Source of the DNA: Thiohalophilus sp.
GTDB lineage: Bacteria; Pseudomonadota; Gammaproteobacteria; UBA6429; Thiohalophilaceae
NCBI RefSeq assembly: GCF_034522235.1
Contig: NZ_JAXHLN010000002.1
Span: forward strand, 1-64,000
Reading direction: 5' to 3'
DNA: 64,000 bases
Shown here: piece by piece, positions 8,013-16,742 of the stretch
Numbering within the stretch: position 1 is the stretch's first letter
How the letters are laid out: each line of letters begins with the position of its first letter
Translations under genes and position numbers: made by a program
Notes under the pieces: model-generated
Databases searched by the model: none
Told to the model about the DNA's origin: nothing
What the model saw: the letters and a program-made list of their open reading frames with translations, nothing else

Positions 8013-9977
8013 GTGAACACGGTTCGTAATATTGATCCCCTGTGGTTACAGAAAGAGAGCGCCACCACGCTCGCGCGTCTGTTGCCGCGCCTGGAAGCCG
8101 GGTTTCAGGAGCAGGTAGACAGCGCGGAATGGGAGGGTTACGTGGAGCGACTCAAGCGCCATTTCCCCGGCCTGTTCGAACGCCTGTATGCGCTGTACGG
8201 TGAGAAATACGATTTTTTCTATCATCTCGAGAATATCCTGAAGTCCACCACTCGTATGTGGTCACAACGTCCGGATGAACTGCGGGCGCTGGATGCCATG
8301 CGCGAAGTCAATCGCGAATGGTATCTGTCCAACCGCATGGTGGGGGCCATGTGTTATGTGGACCTGTTTGCAGGCGACCTGCAAAATCTGCGTGCCCGGA
8401 TCCCCTATCTGACCGAACTGGGGATTACCTATTTGCACCTGATGCCGTTGTTCAAAATGCCGGAAGGGGACAATGACGGCGGTTATGCGATCAGCAGTTA
8501 CCGTGAGGTATATGCGCCGCTTGGTACGATGGAGGATCTGCAGGCGCTGGCGACCGAGTTGAGACATCACGGCATTTCTCTCGTGCTGGATTTCATTTTG
8601 AACCACACCTCGGATGAACATGACTGGGCCAAATCGTCCCTGGCGGGAGACGCGGATTATCAGGCCTATTACCGCATGTATCCGGATCGCGCCCTGCCGG
8701 ATGCCTACGAGCGCAGCATGGGTGAGATATTCCCCGAGGATCATCCCGGTGCATTTACCTATCGTAACCGGATAAAAAAGTGGATCTGGACCACGTTCAA
8801 TAATTATCAATGGGACCTCAATTACGAGAACCCGGCGTTGTTCAACCAAATGCTCGAAGAGATGCTGTTTCTGGCCAACCAGGGGGTCGAGATCCTGCGC
8901 CTGGATGCGGTGGCGTTTTTGTGGAAGCGGTTGGGTACAGACTGTCAGAATCTGCCCGAAGCGCACTGGGTTATCCAGGCTTTTAATGCCATCGCCAGTA
9001 TTGCGGCACCGGCGATGGTATTCAAGTCGGAGGCAATTGTGCACCCCGATGAAGTAAAAAAATATATTGGCGTTGAAGAGTGTCCACTCTCTTATCATCC
9101 GCAATTGATGGCGCTGTTGTGGGAGGCGCTGGCGACCCGTGATGTACGGGTATTGTTCAATGCGATGAAGGACGACTTTAACATCCCCGCCGGCTGTGCC
9201 TGGATCAATTATGTCCGCAGTCATGACGACATCGGCTGGGCATTTGCCGATGAGGATGTCATCGCGGTGGATTTCGATCCCGGCGAGCATCGGCGCTTTT
9301 TGACAGACTTCTATACCGGCCGTTATCCGGGCAGTTTCGCCCGCGGAGCACCGTTTCAGGAGAACAAACAGACCGGTGATGCGCGTATTTCGGGGACCTC
9401 TGCCTCATTGTGCGGCCTGGATAAAGCGCTGGAAGAAAAGGATGAGGCGGAAATCGAACTGGCAATAAAGCGTATATTGTTATTGCACGGCGTGATCGTC
9501 ACGCTGGGCGGTATTCCCTTGCTGTATATTGGCGATGAGATCGGCACGCTGAACAATCAGGATTATGAACAGGATAACACCAAGTTGGGAGATACCCGCT
9601 GGTTGCACCGCTCCGCCTTTGACTGGGAACTGGCCGAGCAACGCGGGGATAACCAGAGTGTCACCGGCCGAATCTATCAGGGCATTCTGCGTCTGATTCA
9701 GTTACGCCAGCAAAACCCGGCCTTCGATAACGCAGAAACCGAGTTTACCGACAGCGGCAACAAGCACGTGTTCAGTTTCTTTCGCAGTAATAATCAGTAC
9801 AGCGTGTTCATTCTGGCCAATTTCAGCGAGCATGAGCAAAAGCTGGAGGCTCGCCGCCTGCGTATGCTGGGATTGCGCAAGACCATGGTCGATCTGTTCG
9901 GGGGCCATACCATCACAGCTACGCGAGAATTGGTGATGGCGCCGTATCAGATACTGGTGTTGTCGAGAGGGGCATAA
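8013..9977 (+). CDS. ams: Amylosucrase (GH13 subfamily 4)
   Basis: Amylosucrase makes alpha-1,4-glucan from sucrose, releasing fructose. The 654-residue product follows the Neisseria polysaccharea enzyme closely in motif order: LRLDAVAF with nucleophile Asp298, KSEAIVHP with acid/base Glu340, and YVRSHDDIGW with transition-state Asp at 405. FARGAPFQ and YIGDEIGTLN are also typical of amylosucrase rather than of trehalose synthase or isomaltulose synthase. The start is GTG at 8013 with GGAGA 4 nt upstream. No sucrose synthesis or transport gene is in the window, so the source of substrate is not shown. Confidence 0.88.
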   Translation: MNTVRNIDPLWLQKESATTLARLLPRLEAGFQEQVDSAEWEGYVERLKRHFPGLFERLYALYGEKYDFFYHLENILKSTTRMWSQRPDELRALDAMREVNREWYLSNRMVGAMCYVDLFAGDLQNLRARIPYLTELGITYLHLMPLFKMPEGDNDGGYAISSYREVYAPLGTMEDLQALATELRHHGISLVLDFILNHTSDEHDWAKSSLAGDADYQAYYRMYPDRALPDAYERSMGEIFPEDHPGAFTYRNRIKKWIWTTFNNYQWDLNYENPALFNQMLEEMLFLANQGVEILRLDAVAFLWKRLGTDCQNLPEAHWVIQAFNAIASIAAPAMVFKSEAIVHPDEVKKYIGVEECPLSYHPQLMALLWEALATRDVRVLFNAMKDDFNIPAGCAWINYVRSHDDIGWAFADEDVIAVDFDPGEHRRFLTDFYTGRYPGSFARGAPFQENKQTGDARISGTSASLCGLDKALEEKDEAEIELAIKRILLLHGVIVTLGGIPLLYIGDEIGTLNNQDYEQDNTKLGDTRWLHRSAFDWELAEQRGDNQSVTGRIYQGILRLIQLRQQNPAFDNAETEFTDSGNKHVFSFFRSNNQYSVFILANFSEHEQKLEARRLRMLGLRKTMVDLFGGHTITATRELVMAPYQILVLSRGA

Positions 9978-9980
9978 AAG

Positions 9981-10008
9981 TTGGCAGTGTGCAGATGGCA
10001 GTTGGCAG
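9981..10008. repeat. Degenerate heptamer array
   Basis: Four 7-bp steps (tggcagt, gtgcaga, tggcagt, tggcaga) directly after the amylosucrase stop. The same 7-bp periodicity recurs in other gaps of this window. Beyond it, to 10060, lies AT-rich sequence with gttgaattttt repeated. Confidence 0.7.
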
Positions 10009-10060
10009 AAAGAACTGCAATGTTGAATTTTTAATTTTTAATGTTGAATTAAAGTGGATA

Positions 10061-10090
10061 GGTCAGGTTACGCGTAGCGTTACCTGACAT
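10061..10090. repeat. REP-like hairpin, copy 1
   Basis: GGTCAGGTTACGC..GCGTTACCTGAC is an imperfect inverted repeat. Its reverse complement recurs at 54141-54170 with few differences, which marks a dispersed hairpin family. Confidence 0.75.
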
Positions 10091-10147
10091 CGCGATTTCA
10101 AAGTGACTTTGGCAGTGGCATCAAGCCGGCGTGCAGTCAGGGCATCA

Positions 10148-10190
10148 GGTTCCAGGAGACTAGAAACTAGCCCCTGGAACCTCGCCCCTG
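10148..10190. repeat. Degenerate heptamer array before fccB end
   Basis: Steps of 7 bp (tccagga, gactaga, aactagc, ccctgga, acctcgc, ccctg) lie within 10 bp of the fccB stop codon. Confidence 0.65.
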
Positions 10191-10192
10191 TT

Positions 10193-11482
10193 TTAACCCC
10201 AGGTATCGCTGGTGATGCTGGCGTACCAGCCGCGGGTGTAGCGGGCTTCTTTTTGCCGGAATTCGGCATCCGCATCCGCGGGGCTGACCCCGCCGGAGCC
10301 GTCCACCTTGTAGATACCCTGATCCTCGGCATAGCGGTAGACCGCGGCGACCGAGATGCCGTAGTCGGGACCGACCAGGCTGTAACAGGTATTCACGTAG
10401 GAGGGCTCAGGCATGGTGGTGTTGTGCAGCGCGGAGACGATGGCCGCGGCGCAGACCTTGCCCTGGCTGTTGGCGGCGAAACCCGATTTGGGCATGGCCC
10501 CCGCCAGCGAAGCGTCGCCGATGACATGGATATCCGGATGCTGGGTCGATGCGAATGTGCGCTGATCCACCGGGCACCAGCCGGAACTGTCGACCAGTCC
10601 GGCGTCATGGGCGATTTTGCCGGCCTTCTGTGGCGGGATAAGGTTGACCACACTTCCGGCATGGGCCTCGCCAAGCTCGTTATAGAGGGTTTTGCCGGCG
10701 ATATCGACCCGGCTGATGCGGCCGCCGGCATCCCCGCTGACCCACTCGATCATGTCGCCATAAAGCTGTTCCCAGCCCTGCATGAACAGCGGCTGTTTGG
10801 AGAACTTGGTCTTGGCATCCAGGATCAATACCTTGGAGCGGGGTTTGTTCTGTTTCAGATAGTTGGCAACCATGCTGGCCCGTTCATAGGGCCCTGGTGG
10901 GCAGCGAAACGGGTTGGCCGGTGGTGCAATGATGACGGTGCCGCCATCGGGCATGGCGGTCAGCTGGTTGCGCAGGGTGACGGTCTGCGGGCCGCCGTTC
11001 CAGGCGTGAGGCAGCTTTTCGACATCGTCGGAGCTCATGCCCTCGACATCTTCCCAGCGAAAGTCGATCCCGGGAGAGACCACCAGCCGGTCATATTCCA
11101 GTGTCTTGCCGTTGGCCAGGTGTACCTTCTTGCCCGCTGGATCGATCTCGCGTGCGCTGGTGTGCAGTACCTTGATACCCCGTTTGGTATGAGCGTCATA
11201 ACTGTGACTGATACTGTTCATCTCACGCATTCCGCCAAGAACGAGATTGCTGAAGGGACAGGTGACAAATTTCTGCTTGGGTTCGACCAGGGTGATATCA
11301 AGATCGGGGTCGAAGCGCTGCAGGTATTTGGCGCAGGTGGCACCGCCGAAACCGCCGCCAACAATCACCACCCGGGCGGAGGCACTGGGCTGTTTTGAGC
11401 AGGCGACAAGGCCGATTGAGGAGGCCAGGACACTGCCGCCACCAAGTAACTGGATAAACTGTCTACGATTAATACTGTTCAT
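10193..11482 (-). CDS. fccB: Flavocytochrome c sulfide dehydrogenase, flavoprotein subunit
   Basis: It oxidises sulfide in the periplasm using covalently bound FAD, passing electrons to the haem subunit. The 429-residue product has a Tat-type signal (NRRQFIQLLGGG), the dinucleotide-binding VVIVGGGFGGATC at 38-50, a TCPFSN motif with Cys75, one of the expected redox cysteines, and a second cysteine in NTCYSLVGPDYG. The family C-terminal region with YRYAEDQGIYKV is present. It lies 11 bp downstream of the cytochrome gene with a TAGGAG ribosome site, so the two form one operon. Sulfide is the best-supported substrate; other SoxF-like roles are possible. Confidence 0.92.
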   Translation of the reverse strand: MNSINRRQFIQLLGGGSVLASSIGLVACSKQPSASARVVIVGGGFGGATCAKYLQRFDPDLDITLVEPKQKFVTCPFSNLVLGGMREMNSISHSYDAHTKRGIKVLHTSAREIDPAGKKVHLANGKTLEYDRLVVSPGIDFRWEDVEGMSSDDVEKLPHAWNGGPQTVTLRNQLTAMPDGGTVIIAPPANPFRCPPGPYERASMVANYLKQNKPRSKVLILDAKTKFSKQPLFMQGWEQLYGDMIEWVSGDAGGRISRVDIAGKTLYNELGEAHAGSVVNLIPPQKAGKIAHDAGLVDSSGWCPVDQRTFASTQHPDIHVIGDASLAGAMPKSGFAANSQGKVCAAAIVSALHNTTMPEPSYVNTCYSLVGPDYGISVAAVYRYAEDQGIYKVDGSGGVSPADADAEFRQKEARYTRGWYASITSDTWG

Positions 11483-11493
11483 GATGGCAACTC

Positions 11494-11805
11494 CTATTTC
11501 AAGCCGGCAAAGTATTCGGCTATCAGCGCAATCTCTTCGTCACTGTAGCCGGTGGCGTGGCGTCCCATGACCGTCGACTCGCGCTCGCCGGAACGGAACT
11601 CCCTGAGGGCGCGGTCGATAAACGCGGCGGATTTGCCGTGCAGAGTGGGGATGGCGCCGGGGCTGTTGCCGTCGGTGCCGTGACAGGCGGCACAGGAATT
11701 GCTCAACATGGTACCCTGGCTGATTTCAGCCGCCGGGGCAGTTATCGAAACAGAGAATGATGCGGCCGTGAATAGTAAGACCGCAGGTAAACGTAGACGA
11801 AACAT
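11494..11805 (-). CDS. fccA: Monohaem cytochrome c subunit of sulfide dehydrogenase
   Basis: A 103-residue exported cytochrome with a signal peptide ending near TAPAAE and one CAACH haem site at 38-42; the likely axial methionine is in the STVMGRH segment. It is first in the operon with fccB, matching the usual haem-subunit/flavoprotein pairing. Some FccA proteins carry two haems; this one carries one. It would accept electrons from FccB and pass them to soluble cytochromes. Confidence 0.88.
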   Translation of the reverse strand: MFRLRLPAVLLFTAASFSVSITAPAAEISQGTMLSNSCAACHGTDGNSPGAIPTLHGKSAAFIDRALREFRSGERESTVMGRHATGYSDEEIALIAEYFAGLK

Positions 11806-11992
11806 CGGTTATCTCCTCATAGTCGGTCAAAGACCGGGCAAGTAAGTCAAAAGGCAACTTTGTTAAAATCTAGACCATTAACCGGATAATGGAAAGGTGA
11901 TCGAGGATCCGTTTTGAGGATGACGACAGGTTTAGCATCAGGTAATGTAGTTAAATACTGTGACAGTGACCATTGCTGCCAAGGAGTTATGA

Positions 11993-12487
11993 ATGAACAG
12001 ACTTATTCTATTGTTCTTATCCGTCGGATTGCTTGCGTTGTCTGTGGCAAAAGCGGCGGACGCCCCCGACGTCAAACTGGAACAGACGGTCGTTAAAATG
12101 CAGCTGGAAGAGGGGATCAGCATGGACGAGGCGATCGATTCGATGAAGCTGCGTGCCAATATCCACAATATGGGCCTTGTTGCCGAGTTGCCGCTGTCGA
12201 AACAGGTGGAAGCCATGGGTCGGGATGCGCGGCGTATGGAGATCTTTCAGTTCTGCGATCCGCTCACGGCGCAGCGCATGGTGGAAGAGAATATCCACTT
12301 TGCCGCTTACCTGCCCTGTCGTATCGCGCTGGTTGAAGATGAAGACGGCCAGGGTTGGCTGGTGATGATGAACCTCGATATGATGTTGCAGAGCACCACA
12401 TTGAGCGAGGAGCTCAAGACCGAGGCGACGCGGGTACGTGACGCGCTGATGGATATCATGCAGGCAGGCGCCCAGGGCGCCCTGTAA
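11993..12487 (+). CDS. Exported DUF302 protein
   Basis: A 164-residue protein with a signal peptide (cleavage near AKAAD) followed by a DUF302-type domain: NIHNMGLVAELPLSKQVEA, FQFCDPLTAQRMVEEN, and YLPCRIALVEDEDGQGWLV. DUF302 proteins are common beside sulfur-oxidation genes, but their activity is not established. It starts behind AAGGAG, divergent from fccA across a 187-bp gap that probably holds both promoters. The hydrolase gene follows after 25 bp. Confidence 0.85.
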   Translation: MNRLILLFLSVGLLALSVAKAADAPDVKLEQTVVKMQLEEGISMDEAIDSMKLRANIHNMGLVAELPLSKQVEAMGRDARRMEIFQFCDPLTAQRMVEENIHFAAYLPCRIALVEDEDGQGWLVMMNLDMMLQSTTLSEELKTEATRVRDALMDIMQAGAQGAL

Positions 12488-12512
12488 ACCGGATATCTGT
12501 TGTTATAAGGCT

Positions 12513-13496
12513 ATGAATTTATCTCGCCGTGGACTGTGGCACCGGGATCGACCCTCTCGCGCAAAATGGTTGATCGTGGCGCTGATCGTGGGGGGGCTGG
12601 TGATTCCGTCGCTGTGGCTGGCGTGGCCGGTGCTCGGCGATCCCAGTGCCGGATTTGCGCAGCGCCGGGGGAATATCGAGACTGTGGACGTTACCCGTCG
12701 CTGGCAGGCCGACAACTCGGACTATCGACACCTGACTCTGCGCGCTTCCTCGGGGTTGCAGGTCGAGGTGACGGTGCGTCGTCCACAGAATGTTGATGAA
12801 CCGCGTCCGCTGGTGATTTTGCTCGGGGGCTATGGCACAGGCCGGGAGGCGGCAGAACTGGTGCGGGATCCCGGCGGCGTCGTAATCGCCTCACTCTCTT
12901 ACCCCTATCACGGTAAAACACATTTTGCCGGCCTGGATCTGTTGTGGAATCTGGACGATATCCAGCAGGCGGTTCTGGATACACCGCCGGCGATCATGCT
13001 CACCCTCGAGTATCTGGCCCGACAGTCGTATGTGGACACCCGCCAGATAGAGCTGGTCGGCGTCAGCTTCGGTGCGTTTTTTGTCAGTGTGCCAGGCGCT
13101 CTGGACGAGCGTTTCAGCCGCGTCTGGTTGATCCAGGGGGCGGCCGATCCGCGGGCCATCTATCAGTATCGTCTGCGCGACCGGATTCGTTTTGAGCCAT
13201 TGCGAACGCTGGCAGCAAGCGTGCTCGGCTTTATCACCGCAACCGACTACCTGAAGCCGGAACGCTGGGTGGGAAATATCTCGCCGCGCCCGGTGGTGGT
13301 GATTAATTCGCGTGGCGATACAGCATATCCCCCCGCCAGTGTGGCCAAGTTGCACGCCTCCCTGCGTGAACCTTATGAACTGCAGTGGCTGACAGGCGAA
13401 CATATCACCCCCGGCAGGGAAGAGGTGCTGCAACAACTGAACGAGCAGGTGATCAAACGAATCGCTGTGCACAATGATTCGAAGTCTGAAAATTAA
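12513..13496 (+). CDS. Membrane-anchored alpha/beta hydrolase
   Basis: A 327-residue protein with one N-terminal membrane segment (LIVALIVGGLVIPSLWLAW) that would place the catalytic domain in the periplasm. Triad candidates are Ser185 in GVSFGA, Asp in NSRGDTAYPP and His in LTGEHITPG, so it looks active. The substrate is unknown; the fold is used by esterases, thioesterases and peptidases. It sits between the DUF302 gene and the persulfide dioxygenase on the same strand with short gaps, which suggests an operon role in sulfur metabolism, as inference. Confidence 0.8.
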   Translation: MNLSRRGLWHRDRPSRAKWLIVALIVGGLVIPSLWLAWPVLGDPSAGFAQRRGNIETVDVTRRWQADNSDYRHLTLRASSGLQVEVTVRRPQNVDEPRPLVILLGGYGTGREAAELVRDPGGVVIASLSYPYHGKTHFAGLDLLWNLDDIQQAVLDTPPAIMLTLEYLARQSYVDTRQIELVGVSFGAFFVSVPGALDERFSRVWLIQGAADPRAIYQYRLRDRIRFEPLRTLAASVLGFITATDYLKPERWVGNISPRPVVVINSRGDTAYPPASVAKLHASLREPYELQWLTGEHITPGREEVLQQLNEQVIKRIAVHNDSKSEN

Positions 13497-13562
13497 CTGT
13501 TGAATCCGATTTGAAAAAGACTATACAGATTACTGGAACTGATACGACTGTAAGGAGTGCTG

Positions 13563-14315
13563 ATGCTATTTCGCCAGCTGATTGAACCGGACTCGTCGAC
13601 CTATACCTATCTGCTGCATTGTCCGGACAGCGGCAAAACCGCATTGATCGATCCGGTACTGGATACCGTGGAGCGGGATCTGAAACTGCTGAACGATCTG
13701 GGCCTGGAGCTGGACTTCACCCTGGATACCCATGTACACGCCGATCATCTGACCGGTGCCAAACGGCTCAAGGAATTGACCGGCAGCCGAATCGTCGGCC
13801 CGGCCATTGACCAGCTACCCTGTACCGATATCGGAGTCAGGGAGGGAGAACCGTTTCGTCTCGGTAGTATCGAGATTCATCCGCTGTATACGCCGGGACA
13901 TACGGATCATCATCATGCCTATCTGATCGATAACGGTACGCACAAGATGCTGTTCAGCGGTGATGCCCTGTTGATCGAAGCCTGTGGCCGGACCGATTTT
14001 CAATCCGGTGATGCGGCGACATTGTATCGCAGTATTCACGACAAATTCTTTACCCTGCCGGATGAGACTCTGGTTTATCCCTGCCACGATTATGAGGGCC
14101 GTTTTGTCACCACCATCGCACAGGAGAAGATTCGTAATCCGCGACTGGGCAACAACAAGAGCCTGGATGAATTTGTCGAGATTATGAACAATATGGATCT
14201 GCCCTATCCACGCAAGATCGATTTTGCCGTCCCCGGTAACGAACAGTGCGGCGCCTGCCCGGAAAATGTGCCGGATAAGTACCGGGCACCCTGCGATCGG
14301 CACGATCAGGGCTGA
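13563..14315 (+). CDS. Persulfide dioxygenase, ETHE1-like
   Basis: These non-haem iron enzymes of the metallo-beta-lactamase fold oxidise glutathione persulfide to sulfite. The 250-residue product has the THVHADHLTGA iron motif at 56-66, TPGHTDHHHAY, FSGDALLIEACGRTDFQ and YPCHDYEG, all in family order. The ATG at 13563 follows AAGGAG by 5 nt; the in-frame GTG at 13557 overlaps that site and was rejected. The C-terminus has CGACPEN, which may be an extra metal or redox site. Together with fccAB and the rhodanese it supports sulfane-sulfur oxidation. Confidence 0.9.
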   Translation: MLFRQLIEPDSSTYTYLLHCPDSGKTALIDPVLDTVERDLKLLNDLGLELDFTLDTHVHADHLTGAKRLKELTGSRIVGPAIDQLPCTDIGVREGEPFRLGSIEIHPLYTPGHTDHHHAYLIDNGTHKMLFSGDALLIEACGRTDFQSGDAATLYRSIHDKFFTLPDETLVYPCHDYEGRFVTTIAQEKIRNPRLGNNKSLDEFVEIMNNMDLPYPRKIDFAVPGNEQCGACPENVPDKYRAPCDRHDQG

Positions 14316-14409
14316 GGCGCGGCAGCACCGATTAAAGTCCGGGTGATCCGATATTCGGGACGCCTGCTGAGGTAAATTATTCCATCTATTTTTACGAATG
14401 GCGTTCAGT

Positions 14410-14423
14410 TTGATCTGGATCAA
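14410..14423. promoter_or_regulatory. Perfect FNR/Anr-type box upstream of the dihaem cytochrome
   Basis: TTGATCTGGATCAA matches the FNR consensus TTGAT-N4-ATCAA at every defined position. It is centred about 115 bp before the cytochrome ATG, in a 216-bp gap. If activation follows the usual geometry, transcription would start near 14458 with a leader of about 70 nt. No clear -10 hexamer is visible there. Confidence 0.6.
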
Positions 14424-14531
14424 AGTGGACGGATTTTCCCTCAAATCACGCACTCGCAGACCGATACACTCCACAGCGTCATGCAGTACTTGCCGTATTG
14501 CGATTACTTGAGTTGTTTGCGAGGGGATAGT

Positions 14532-15203
14532 ATGTACCGAAAACTGACTGTCAGATTTTGCCTGTTAATGTTGCTGGGCCTGTCGGGTTCGCCGCTGATG
14601 GCGGTGGAAGATGAAGTCAAGGGGTTGATGCTGATTATCGACCAGCGGCTGGAGGACCCGGCGGCAAAGCAGGAAGCGATGCGGGCCGGTCGCAACCGGG
14701 CGCTGCTGTGCAGCTATTGTCACGGTGACGACGGTAACAGCGTCAAGCCGGAGGTCCCCAATCTGGCCGGTCAGAACCCGGTCTATCTGCTGGATCAGAT
14801 CGGCAAGTTCGCCCGGGGCGAACGGGAAAATTTTGTCATGAACTCCCTGGCCAAGGAGTTTACTCTGGACGACAAGGTGAATCTGGCGATCTACTACGCA
14901 CGCCAGCAGGTACAGGTCCGTCCCCAGGATGAACAGCTGTCGGCGGCGGGACGGCGAATTTATTTACAACGGTGTGTCAGTTGCCATGGCGAGGGGGCTC
15001 ACGGCAGTGCTGAATATGCCCGGCTGGCGGGCCAGCAGCCGGACTATCTGCGTATGACGCTCGGCGGGTTTCGCGCCAATGGCCGGGGTGAACGCCAGGA
15101 AGGGACGGCGACGCGTCGCAGTCCGATAATGGAATCCATTGCCCGTCGACTGGACGGTGAGGATATCGAGGCGCTGGCCGCCTATCTGTCCGCTCTGGAA
15201 TGA
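14532..15203 (+). CDS. Exported dihaem cytochrome c, c4/c553-like
   Basis: A 223-residue protein with a signal peptide (MYRKLTVRFCLLMLLG) and two haem c sites, CSYCH at 60-64 and CVSCH at 148-152, each in a small class I cytochrome domain (NLAGQNPVYLLDQI and RLAGQQPDYLRMTL repeats). This two-domain form is typical of cytochrome c4, an electron carrier to terminal oxidases. The ATG at 14532 gives a proper signal peptide; the upstream in-frame ATG at 14481 adds unrelated residues. It would be controlled from the FNR-type box at 14410. It converges with the gene at 15215. Confidence 0.9.
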   Translation: MYRKLTVRFCLLMLLGLSGSPLMAVEDEVKGLMLIIDQRLEDPAAKQEAMRAGRNRALLCSYCHGDDGNSVKPEVPNLAGQNPVYLLDQIGKFARGERENFVMNSLAKEFTLDDKVNLAIYYARQQVQVRPQDEQLSAAGRRIYLQRCVSCHGEGAHGSAEYARLAGQQPDYLRMTLGGFRANGRGERQEGTATRRSPIMESIARRLDGEDIEALAAYLSALE

Positions 15204-15214
15204 CGCGGGAGGTG

Positions 15215-15634
15215 TCAGGGCAGCTTGAAACCGGCACCGCCGGGACCGCCCATGCCACCCGGCGCGCCGGGTCCGCCACCCATGTCGCCCCCGCCTTCGG
15301 GCACCACGATCTGCGAAGCGGCTTCGCGACGCAGCTCCTTGAGTTCTTCCAGGGTCCCTTCCACGGCCTGTTTGGCCGCATCGGCATACCTCTCGAGGGC
15401 CTGTTCCAGTGAGTCGGCCTCGATCTCGAAATTCAACGGCAGGGCACCCATCGGTGTCATCATTTGCGACTGGCCGAGATAACGTACCGACCGCGAGCTG
15501 TCGTCACTGCCGTCGGTGGTGACCGGCGTCAGACGACGCAGCGTCCCGACCTGCTGATCGGTGAAGACCTCTTCACGGTAGAGATCGTCGGTGTTCATGC
15601 GCAGATTGTCGATATCGATGCTTTGTTCGCTCAT
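15215..15634 (-). CDS. Small protein with Gly-rich C-terminal tail, unknown
   Basis: A 139-residue cytoplasmic-looking protein. Residues 1-70 are polar (TDDLYREEVFTDQQVGTLRR). A helical stretch at about 75-110 (EIEADSLEQALERYADAA, LEELKELRREA) follows. The last 25 or so residues are flexible: repeated GG, GPGG and PGG, ending GFKLP. No signal peptide or catalytic motif is seen. It lies 79 bp downstream of the ATP-grasp gene in the same direction, so it may be the end of that operon. A glycine-rich tail beside a ligase and a peptidase invites the idea of a modified substrate, which is inference only. Confidence 0.75.
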   Translation of the reverse strand: MSEQSIDIDNLRMNTDDLYREEVFTDQQVGTLRRLTPVTTDGSDDSSRSVRYLGQSQMMTPMGALPLNFEIEADSLEQALERYADAAKQAVEGTLEELKELRREAASQIVVPEGGGDMGGGPGAPGGMGGPGGAGFKLP

Positions 15635-15713
15635 GGGTCCGGCCTTGATAAAAGTTGTTTGAAGCGGGGTAAAGAGAGTCTAACAAATCCGTGCAGGGAT
15701 GTGACAGCGCGAC

Positions 15714-16742
15714 CTAGCTGCCGTGCATGGCGCGCAGTCCCAGGTTAAGCAGCTTCTGGATCAGCTGTTCGTAGTTGTAGCCGGCCTTTTGCGCGGCATA
15801 GGCCACATCGTCGTCGCGGCTGATCGCGGCGTTGGCATTGGCTTCCAGCACATAGATTTTCCCGTCGTCTGCCAGACGCAAGTCCAGCCGGGCGTAGCCG
15901 GATATCTCCAGGACCCGATAGACCCGCCTGGCGAGGTGGTTGATCTGCGCCTCGACACCCTGGGGCAGGTTGCGGGCAAAGCGGTAATCAATCCCCCACT
16001 TGTCGCGGTACTTCTCGTTCCACTTGACCTGATAGGTGGCGATACGGTGCATGCTGTCATCGAGTTTATCGAACACCAGTTCCCGGATCGGCAGAACCTC
16101 AAGCCGCTGATTGCCCATGACCGTGACATACAGTTCGCGGCCTTCAATATACTGTTCGGCGATGGCATCCTCGCCACTCATCTGATGCAGCTGTTGCACA
16201 CGCTCGATCAATTCTTCGGCGTTCTCCACATAGGAGGACTGGGCGATACCCACCGAGCCCTGTTCGATCTTGGACTTGACGATCATCGGATAGGGCAGGC
16301 TGACGGCGCGTTTAAGTGTCGGCTTGCGGGAGACAGGAAACACCCGAAAGCGGGGTACGCGAATCCGGTGATAAGCCATCAGTTTTTTGGACAACGCCTT
16401 GTCGCGCGACAGTAACAGGCCGCGGGCGTTGCAGCCGGTGTAGGGCACGCCGAGCATGTGTAAATAGCTGACGATATAAAAATCGAGCGCACCGAAGCCG
16501 GCAAAATCCTCCAGCATATTGAAGGCGATTTCCGGTTGCCAGGACTCAACGGCCTGGCGAATGGGGGCAATATCATCATGCACCGGTACGATGATTACCT
16601 GATGTCCGAGCTTCTGCAGGGCCTGTTTGACGTCCATCTCCGTGCGGTATTTGTCGTGACGGGGATCATCGGGTTCGCTCAGATCCTCGGGCGGCACCAT
16701 CTCCGGATGCAGCAGCATCATGACTTTGAGCTTTTTCTTCAT
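15714..16742 (-). CDS. ATP-grasp ligase, D-Ala-D-Ala ligase-like
   Basis: A 342-residue cytoplasmic enzyme of the ATP-grasp fold. Visible are the lysine strand YPMIVKSKIEQGSVGIAQ, the EQYIEGRELYVTVMG segment and the Mg-binding ARLDLRL..YVLEANANAAIS near the C-terminus. The N-terminal part (MMLLHPEMVPPEDL, FNMLEDFAGFGALDFY, GVPYTGCNA) follows the Ddl pattern, where the central domain selects the amino acceptor. The true Ddl sits in division clusters, so this is likely a specialised carboxylate-amine ligase. Its ATG overlaps the stop of the zinc peptidase gene by 4 bp, which means the two are translated together. Confidence 0.85.
   Translation of the reverse strand: MKKKLKVMMLLHPEMVPPEDLSEPDDPRHDKYRTEMDVKQALQKLGHQVIIVPVHDDIAPIRQAVESWQPEIAFNMLEDFAGFGALDFYIVSYLHMLGVPYTGCNARGLLLSRDKALSKKLMAYHRIRVPRFRVFPVSRKPTLKRAVSLPYPMIVKSKIEQGSVGIAQSSYVENAEELIERVQQLHQMSGEDAIAEQYIEGRELYVTVMGNQRLEVLPIRELVFDKLDDSMHRIATYQVKWNEKYRDKWGIDYRFARNLPQGVEAQINHLARRVYRVLEISGYARLDLRLADDGKIYVLEANANAAISRDDDVAYAAQKAGYNYEQLIQKLLNLGLRAMHGS

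Noticed and set aside
15225-15482. Pro/Ser-rich plus-strand frame opposite the Gly-tailed gene
   Set aside because: Mirror of the glycine codons of the minus-strand gene, which has a better start and composition.
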